Part shown: positions 60,801-64,000 of the stretch, in pieces
How positions within the stretch are numbered: the stretch's first letter is position 1
Layout: every line of letters starts with the position of its first letter
Source of the DNA: Callaeas wilsoni
Lineage: Eukaryota; Chordata; Aves; Passeriformes; Callaeidae
Direction: 5' to 3'
Assembly: GCA_013398955.1 (NCBI GenBank)
Contig: VWPU01010335.1
Coordinates: forward strand, 1-64,000
DNA length: 64,000 nucleotides
The notes under the pieces: model-generated
What the model was told of the DNA's origin: nothing
Seen by the model: only the letters and a program-made list of their open reading frames with translations
The model's database searches: none
Translations under genes and position numbers: made by a program

Positions 60801-63761
60801 TAAACAGTTACTAACTGTTGCTTAAAAATCCTTTAGATGGGATAATATTTAACATTTCAGTGGTAGTAATGTCATATAGTTTAAATATGTAATTGTTGTT
60901 TAAACACTGATAAAACTGCTGTTCATTTCTAACAGTAGCAATTGAGAAACCTAAAATGAACAGCTTTCACCATAAGGTATGTGGCTATTTTCTGCACATC
61001 ATCAGCATCCACCCTATGTTCCCATGATGTGAAAAGAAGTGAAAGAAGCTGTTTTGTCTCAAATCAGTTCAAAACTATTATCAAAAAGAGGCAGGATGGC
61101 AAATTTACACATGATAATGAGCAATATGTCTAAAACTATAATTACTAAATCATCAAGAGTATTAGATAAATTTAACAGCTTAGGCTGGTTATTTCTTATG
61201 GGTGGGTACTGGTAAGGATTGCTTGTGAGTTAGAAGATAAGATTATTAAGTAGATGAGCTATCACATTGCCTGGCCCATGCACTCTTATGTAGCCATACA
61301 GAGTAACTCTCAGAATGTACCTTCTGTGCCATTTCACCTGATTTCCTTTGCCCTTTTTAATAGAACTGATTACTGCTGGGAAGGACTGGAAGAAGTTTTA
61401 ACACGATTAATTGGACTGAAGAAATAATGCTATCTCTTAGCATGTTTTTGCATGTATGGGTCAATGTTAGATATTTACATTTATCTTCTGTAAGGCATTA
61501 TATACATAGATCCCAAATGTCTTCTTGCACCACTACAATCCTCACTGCCCTCCAGAGCAGTACTCAGGTGTTATACAAGCATAAAACAGACTCTTATCTT
61601 TTTAGAGGTATTGCTTTGGTTCCATTAAAAGACTAAGACTTGATGAGATAGTTTTTCATAGTGGTAAAACCTTACATGTACCTTTAGTTTGGAAGGTTTT
61701 GTACATAATGTTTGAAAGGTTGACAGTTGAAGATATAAAATGTAGGGTTTAGGTTCCTAAGCCATGAAATGCATTTCAGTGAGTTTAGTGTAAAAAGAAG
61801 AAAGATAGATCACGATCACTAAGTATGTGAATGACACAGGAAAAATGCTAGTATTACTCTGATGGAAAATGGAAATTTTTAGTGAGCACAGCGCATGAGC
61901 TGGGCATATTTTGTTGCTATACCTTACTTTTTTTGTGCTAAAATATTAATGATATTTAGATTAATGTGCCCAAGGGGTAGATGGAAGAGAGCCTGGAAAA
62001 ATATGTTTGGAAAATCCAGAACTCCTTTACCAGTTTTTGAGAAATAAACTTGTGCAACTCTTTTGTGCAAGTTTTGAACTGTTTGGTTAAGTAAAGTATG
62101 TGTTTCAAGGGAGTGTGATGAGTCAGTGAGCAGGAGCATCAGTGGGAAAAATGAAGAGAATATATCTTTTGTCTTACATCTTCCTATCTGTTTATAGTTT
62201 TTTAGTGATTGCTTTTTCTTGTATAGCTCAGATTTCTGCTGCCAGCATTTTGCTTATGTGTGTTTGCATAAGCACTGAATACCAATCTGGTACCAATTTA
62301 TGTTACTTTGACACTTGCTTAGCTTTGTAGCTACATGACATAAATGTTTTCACCATTTTACTAGTCATTTTGGTTCTGTATTATCCCTTGAATTAGTACA
62401 CTGTCATTATGAATTTAAGAACAGAGGCAAAGAACTGTTAGTATTTATAGCTGTTTCTTTGTCTTTTTCTCTTTGGTTTCTTAGGTTGGAAGTTCCACAA
62501 ATACACTCAAAGCTCTCCAGATTGCTCTTGCTGATACTGACACTCAGGCTATTTATCTCTTGACTGATGGGAGACCTGACCAGGTAAATCAAAATGAGAA
62601 AACAGAAAATGCAGAGAAGTGGTATCAGAAGTTGGAATTACAAGATGAATGTCATGCCTGCACTGCTAAGTCTTGCGGAGTCTCTTGGATGTTTATCAGC
62701 ATTGTTTCAAAGTTTTTTTAGCTAAGAGCATAAATTAATATTTTACCAAAGAATAATTTGGCTTCATGTACACTTCTTCATATTCTTATTTTTAATATTT
62801 TTATTACGTTCAAAATTAGTGAATAAGTAATTTATTTTTTCCCTTTTTAATAATGTCTTTTATGAATTACGATATACCTTTTTCACGGTAAAAAAAGGAA
62901 ATGGCCAATATTGCTTTTAACTATTAAAGTGCAACCAACACAACAATTATATTGCAAGCATTGCTGAATTTGTGAAGATTTTTGAGTATTTTGAACAACG
63001 GAAGTGTTATCAGAATTTAGAGAACTGAGTCAATAGGTTTTTTCTACCAGATCCTTTAGCATTTTTGGAGATGGTAGATCTCCTTTTTCACCTAATTTTT
63101 ATTTCTTTATGGGAGGAAGAAACTAGCTTTCCTATTTTCTCAGCCTCTACTTTGTTTCCTGGTATTGAATCAACTTTTCTTTGAACTAATTTAGTTTCTT
63201 AAAAATATCTACACTCTTATACCTCCAAAAATATTTTTTAAATATGTCCAGTGATACTAAACACTAATGTAGAAGTTTAATTTCCTATACGTTGGTAATT
63301 TCTTTTAAAACTTCAGAAACAAAGAGTACTGATTATATTACAATTTGCATCATGTGCCTTAAGGCATTTATCAGGCTTTCAAAATCAGTTTTAAATTAGC
63401 TCATTTAGCTCATTTCTGATTGAAATAGCAAGCTGTATAAAGTGGATGCTTTTAACTGACCTATATCCGTCTCTGAGCAACAGAACGAATGATTAAATTC
63501 TTACAAATTCTCCATGTTTTGATAAATATGTTTCTAGATGCCACATTTTTAACATAAGGGGTTTTTTTTTATTTTCAGCCTCCCCAGATAATTTTGGCTG
63601 AGGTCCAGCTTTACCGTAAAATTCCCATTCATACTGTCTCCTTCAACTGTGATGATATAGAAGCCAATACATTTTTGTATGAGCTATCTACTAAAACAGA
63701 GGGACGGTTTCATTATTACAACATTTATTTGAGTGATCCTGATACTACAGAGTTTATTGTT
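30656..63761 (+). CDS. VWA3B: VWA3B, 13 recognised coding exons (5' and 3' incomplete)
   Basis: The exons splice into one continuous frame of about 682 residues (numbered here from the first base at 30656). The order is: W-L...G-L-K motif (W48 to H73), linker with [11 protein letters not shown], first VWA fold (from about residue 145, with LDFGT at 155-159), a charged helical stretch [12 protein letters not shown], second W-L...G-L-K motif (W402 onward), linker with WKDGSVVHV, second VWA fold (MIDAS D-T-S-Q-S at 523-527, G-S-S-T-N-T at 590-595, L-T-D-G at 614-617). The order and motifs match my recollection of vertebrate VWA3B closely. VWA3A is the only serious alternative and fits less well. 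There is no signal peptide or membrane segment, so an intracellular protein is expected. Its biochemical role is poorly known; human VWA3B has been linked to a recessive spinocerebellar ataxia. The start codon is upstream, and the C-terminal half, with further W-L motifs, is outside the window. No inactivating change was seen. Confidence 0.93.
30878..32444 (+). other. VWA3B: VWA3B intron
   Basis: Begins GTATAA and ends TTTACTGTAG. No other feature recognised. A frame open at 32101-32337 has no family resemblance. Confidence 0.85.
32445..32539 (+). CDS. VWA3B: VWA3B exon: linker with [11 protein letters not shown]
   Basis: Acceptor TGTAG at 32444. The exon completes the split Asp codon and reads [28 protein letters not shown] and SVYN, then the consensus donor AAT/GTAAGT in phase 0. 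At 95 bp it is among the shortest exons and joins motif 1 to the first VWA fold. Confidence 0.93.
32540..34850 (+). other. VWA3B: VWA3B intron
   Basis: Begins GTAAGT and ends TTGAATAAAG; the acceptor has a weak, A-containing pyrimidine tract. It contains an old L3/CR1-like fragment (33300-33640), listed separately. Nothing else recognised. Confidence 0.85.
33300..33640 (+). mobile_element. Ancient L3/CR1-like LINE relic
   Basis: The text AAATCTGGTCAGATCTCCTT, then ATTGAGTACAATATTGTATA and CAGTT, follows the pattern of the conserved L/V-R-P-x-L-E-Y-C-V-Q block near the end of CR1-clade reverse-transcriptase frames. Downstream blocks (CCAGAGTGGGTACTGAGAAG, CTTATAAGAGGGCTTGGTTG) fit the same 3' region. 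The copy is much more decayed than the other CR1 copies here, so it is probably older. Boundaries are approximate. Confidence 0.5.
34851..35101 (+). CDS. VWA3B: VWA3B exon: start of first VWA domain, degenerate MIDAS
   Basis: Reads [52 protein letters not shown] and then the helix [13 protein letters not shown]. The first VWA strand is CIVIVLDFG. Where a metal-binding VWA has D-x-S-x-S this one has D-F-G-T-A (Asp at residue 156, no Ser at either position), so no classical MIDAS is expected. As I recall the human protein, it also has LDFGG there, so the loss is ancestral rather than local damage. Donor ATTCG/GTAAGC leaves two bases of an Arg codon. Confidence 0.94.
35116..35482 (-). mobile_element. 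CR1 LINE fragment, minus orientation
   Basis: Starts 15 bp after the splice donor. Plus-strand text AATGGTTTGGGCTAGAAGG, GGGCAGGGACACCTTCTGCT, AAGTTGCTTAAAGCC, CACCCTCATTGTAAAAAAAT, CCCCTTGTCCTATTGCTAC is the reverse complement of a CR1 3' UTR and ORF2 end. Truncated, and no frame survives. Confidence 0.9.
36296..36472 (-). mobile_element. CR1 LINE 3'-end fragment, minus orientation
   Basis: Plus-strand text TAGAATCACAGAATAG, TTGGAAGGGACATTATAGAC, CATGGGCAGGGACACCTTCC, AAAGCCCCACGCAACCTGGC, TTGAACACTTCAAGGGATG is a typical CR1 3' end in reverse complement, truncated after about 175 bp. Confidence 0.93.
37333..37492 (+). CDS. VWA3B: VWA3B exon: first VWA domain, middle
   Basis: Acceptor TTTTCAG. 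The exon completes the split Arg and reads [30 protein letters not shown] and [14 protein letters not shown], in phase 0 at donor GCG/GTAAGC. It encodes helices of the VWA fold, leading to the A-L-L-E-A stretch that precedes a beta strand in the next exon. Confidence 0.93.
40368..41636 (-). mobile_element. CR1 LINE, 5'-truncated, about 1.27 kb, minus orientation
   Basis: The right part of the plus-strand text is the reverse complement of CR1 ORF2; the left end (ATAGAATCAGAGTCACAGGA, TGGGTTGGAAGGGAACTTAA) is the CR1 3' terminus. On the minus strand a frame from 41339 to 40749 (196 codons) keeps recognisable ORF2 C-terminal blocks: [64 protein letters not shown] and the R-P-F-L-E-H-C block. The rest of the reverse transcriptase is missing or broken. 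This is the longest mobile-element remnant in the window. The right boundary near 41636 is approximate. Confidence 0.94.
42028..42592 (-). mobile_element. CR1 LINE fragment, different subfamily, minus orientation
   Basis: Plus-strand text ATCACAGAATCACATAATAT, GGTTGGAAAGGACCCATGGG, CTGGCCCTGCACAGGACCAT and AGGGAGCCTGTTCCAGTGCC is the reverse complement of a CR1 3' UTR that differs from the other copies here. The minus frame 42569-42276 keeps [28 protein letters not shown] and [14 protein letters not shown], the usual CR1 ORF2 C-terminus. 5'-truncated and inactive. Confidence 0.93.
43048..43217 (+). CDS. VWA3B: VWA3B exon: first VWA domain, C-terminal strands
   Basis: Acceptor ATGACAG. Reads [42 protein letters not shown] and KELSRLASG, then splits an Arg codon at GGCAG/GTATGA. 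The V-Y-Y-F-A-V-G-D strand and the P-V-N-T-V-S-F-N strand fit the fourth and fifth core strands of a VWA fold. The stretch from [10 protein letters not shown] is clearly homologous to [10 protein letters not shown] in the exon at 63579-63761. Confidence 0.94.
43218..45065 (+). other. VWA3B: VWA3B intron
   Basis: Begins GTATGA and ends TTTGTGTTACAG. Nothing else recognised. Confidence 0.88.
45066..45190 (+). CDS. VWA3B: VWA3B exon: end of first VWA domain
   Basis: Acceptor GTTACAG. The exon completes Arg and reads [20 protein letters not shown], then [28 protein letters not shown] closes the VWA fold, like R-F-H-Y-Y-N at the end of the second copy. The rest is an acidic then basic linker. Donor CTAG/GTAGAC leaves one base. 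The donor is weaker than most in this gene. Confidence 0.92.
48930..49326. other. GC-rich intronic block beside the LTR
   Basis: About 400 bp of GC-rich DNA with several CpG sites (for example CCGGCACGCTGGCCGGGC near 49281) in an otherwise AT-rich intron. Open frames exist in several frames but none resembles a protein. It may belong to the same inserted element if the LTR border at 49327 is wrong, or it may be a separate intragenic GC-rich element. Confidence 0.4.
49327..49823 (-). mobile_element. Probable solo LTR of an endogenous retrovirus, minus orientation
   Basis: Read on the minus strand, the block has an LTR layout: it starts TGTTGTGGTGAATGAACC (49823 downward), then a GC box (49591-49582), a TATA-like TTTAAAAAG (about 49568-49560), an AATAAA polyadenylation signal (49501-49496) about 60 bp later, and ends TTGTGTTGGACA at 49327. 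The ends are TG...CA, and GGAA sits directly outside both (49323-49326 and 49824-49827), a possible 4-bp target duplication. No primer-binding site, gag, pol or env remains beside it, so it looks like a recombined solo LTR. The family is not assigned, and the left border is the less certain one. Confidence 0.6.
51137..51180. repeat. (CTT)n(ATT)n microsatellite
   Basis: About six CTT units pass directly into about seven ATT units. Intronic. Confidence 0.92.
52261..52377 (+). CDS. VWA3B: VWA3B exon: charged helical linker between modules
   Basis: Acceptor TCTCTTGCAG, followed by TAG, so it is a NAGNAG site: using the first AG adds a Val codon, using the second gives Ala directly. Reads [20 protein letters not shown], then [18 protein letters not shown]. 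The pattern of L, V and charged residues suggests a helix or short coiled coil. Donor GATG/GTATAA leaves one base. Confidence 0.93.
52378..54968 (+). other. VWA3B: VWA3B intron
   Basis: Begins GTATAA and ends TTTTCTTTTTTAG. A minus-strand open frame at 52790-53098 (102 codons) and a weak pol III A-box-like word near 52810-52830 were noted but not assigned. Nothing else recognised. Confidence 0.85.
54969..55165 (+). CDS. VWA3B: VWA3B exon: W-L/G-L-K motif 2
   Basis: Acceptor TTTTTTAG. Completes an Ala codon and reads [40 protein letters not shown], then [20 protein letters not shown] and SQTDA, phase 0 at donor GCT/GTGAGT. The [11 protein letters not shown] block repeats [11 protein letters not shown] of the first recognised exon, so this opens the second module. 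W402 in the numbering used here. Confidence 0.95.
55166..55793 (+). other. VWA3B: VWA3B intron (0.6 kb)
   Basis: Begins GTGAGT and ends GGTTTTTTTTTGTAG. Nothing else recognised. Confidence 0.9.
55794..55948 (+). CDS. VWA3B: VWA3B exon: linker of second module
   Basis: Acceptor TTTTTGTAG. Reads [40 protein letters not shown] and [11 protein letters not shown], and splits an Arg codon at GAAAG/GTTTGT. The donor departs from consensus at +3 to +5 (GTTTGT) and is the weakest donor among the exons, so occasional skipping or use of another site is possible. The lysine-rich end runs into R-I-K-W-L in the next exon. Confidence 0.93.
55949..57701 (+). other. VWA3B: VWA3B intron
   Basis: Begins GTTTGT and ends TTTCCTCTTCCAG. 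A 20-bp imperfect tandem duplication is at 56619-56659. Nothing else recognised. Confidence 0.88.
56619..56659. repeat. 20-bp imperfect tandem duplication
   Basis: GTGAATTTTCATTTTATTG is followed directly by GTGAATTTTTCATTTTATTG, differing by one T. Intronic. Confidence 0.88.
57702..57840 (+). CDS. VWA3B: VWA3B exon: second VWA domain, intact MIDAS
   Basis: Acceptor CCTCTTCCAG. Completes Arg and reads [15 protein letters not shown], then [20 protein letters not shown] and KEKIFQLIQ, phase 0 at [18 protein letters not shown] carries the D-x-S-x-S metal-binding signature (residues 523-527), unlike the first VWA copy. R-I-K-W-L...S-R-G-L-F-G mirrors R-M-E-W-L...S-R-Q-I-F-G before the first VWA strand. 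Confidence 0.96.
57841..59268 (+). other. VWA3B: VWA3B intron
   Basis: Begins GTATGA and ends GTGTCTCTTGCAG. Contains an (AACC)n/(AAC)n tract at 58121-58170. Nothing else recognised. Confidence 0.88.
58121..58170. repeat. (AACC)n/(AAC)n simple repeat
   Basis: About five AACC (CCAA) units followed by four AAC units and an A-rich end. Intronic. Confidence 0.9.
59269..59400 (+). CDS. VWA3B: VWA3B exon: second VWA domain, strand 2 and helix
   Basis: Acceptor TCTTGCAG, 44 whole codons. Reads [20 protein letters not shown], then [20 protein letters not shown] and KGLE, donor GAG/GTAATA. F-N-F-V-K-F is the expected second core strand of a VWA fold; the end leads to the MIDAS loop in the next exon. 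Confidence 0.95.
59401..62484 (+). other. VWA3B: VWA3B intron (3.1 kb)
   Basis: Begins GTAATA and ends GGTTTCTTAG. No transposon or second gene was recognised. An exon-like block near 61365-61425 fails because its frame stops and no donor follows. Confidence 0.88.
62485..62583 (+). CDS. VWA3B: VWA3B exon: second VWA domain, MIDAS Thr and Asp
   Basis: Acceptor TTTCTTAG, 33 whole codons. Reads [19 protein letters not shown], then [14 protein letters not shown], donor CAG/GTAAAT. G-S-S-T-N-T supplies the MIDAS threonine (593 or 595) and L-T-D-G the aspartate (616), completing a canonical metal site with D-T-S-Q-S. It is the smallest exon but one. Confidence 0.96.
62584..63578 (+). other. VWA3B: VWA3B intron (1.0 kb)
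   Basis: Begins GTAAAT and ends TTTTATTTTCAG. Nothing else recognised. Confidence 0.9.
63579..63761 (+). CDS. VWA3B: VWA3B exon: end of second VWA domain
   Basis: Acceptor ATTTTCAG, 61 whole codons. Reads [48 protein letters not shown] and [13 protein letters not shown], donor [18 protein letters not shown] and R-F-H-Y-Y-N repeat the close of the first VWA fold (exons at 43048 and 45066), though here one exon covers what two exons cover there. Confidence 0.95.
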
Positions 63762-64000
63762 GTGAGTATCTGAAAATAAATATATTTACTGCTTCACGCT
63801 ACTTCAAAGAGCCACGACTTGCATTATTGTGATTTTTTATTACAGTAGATTACTAAAAAAAGAGAGGGTTAATCCTAGTCAGATTTGACATGATATGAAA
63901 GCAATAATATGATTATTTTGCTTGTAAAATTTTTCTAGACCTCAACAAAAAATCCAAAATATAATGCAAAGTACATTTGTAGTGCTGTTGTTGCAAACAC
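63762..64000 (+). other. VWA3B: VWA3B intron, cut by the window edge
   Basis: Begins GTGAGT. A possible acceptor, TTTTTCTAG, ends at 63938, but the sequence after it (T-S-T-K-N-P-K-Y-N) does not resemble the expected next VWA3B segment. The next exon is therefore taken to lie outside the window. Confidence 0.8.

Noticed and set aside
61365..61430. Exon-like block after a pyrimidine tract and AG at about 61363
   Set aside because: The frame reaches a TAA after a few codons and no donor follows, while the exons on either side already join in phase.
63939..64000. Next VWA3B exon after TTTTTCTAG
   Set aside because: The translated text does not resemble the acidic helical segment expected after the second VWA domain.

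Overview
The window looks like bird nuclear DNA. It carries several 5'-truncated CR1 LINE copies on both strands, one LTR with the layout of an avian endogenous retrovirus, short simple repeats, and a vertebrate gene whose exons sit in modest introns with GT-AG borders. Nothing bacterial, plasmid-like or phage-like is present. I cannot name the species.

The one gene I can identify is VWA3B (von Willebrand factor A domain containing 3B), on the plus strand. Thirteen coding exons run from 30656 to 63761. All reading phases join, giving about 682 residues, roughly the N-terminal half of a family whose human member is near 1,290 residues. The start codon lies 5' of the first recognised exon, and the 3' half lies beyond the right edge. 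The protein holds two copies of one module: a W-L...G-L-K helical motif, a linker, then a VWA fold. The first VWA has lost the metal-binding (MIDAS) signature. The second keeps it (D-T-S-Q-S, then the Thr of G-S-S-T-N-T, then L-T-D-G).

Layout: 1-25457 is a gene desert with one CR1 scrap, microsatellites and a poly-T tract holding the window's only N. A CpG island at about 26030-26725, flanked by two CR1 copies in the same orientation, is the best candidate for the VWA3B promoter and 5' exon. It holds an about 11-copy GTGCCC-type hexanucleotide repeat, a G-quadruplex motif, several splice-donor-like sites and X-box-like half sites. The region 27169-30655 would be the first intron. From 30656 on, exons alternate with introns that hold four antisense CR1 fragments (35.1, 36.3, 40.4-41.6 and 42.0-42.6 kb), an old plus-strand L3/CR1-like relic near 33.3 kb, and a likely solo LTR on the minus strand (about 49327-49823).

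I found no tRNA, rRNA or CRISPR and no second protein-coding gene, and nothing amounting to a new biological system. The points most worth a second look are the 5' end of VWA3B (a phase-compatible Arg/Ala-rich N-terminal extension read from the CpG island), the hexanucleotide repeat, two NAGNAG acceptors, the duplicated module with one degenerate MIDAS, and the LTR inserted antisense in an intron.
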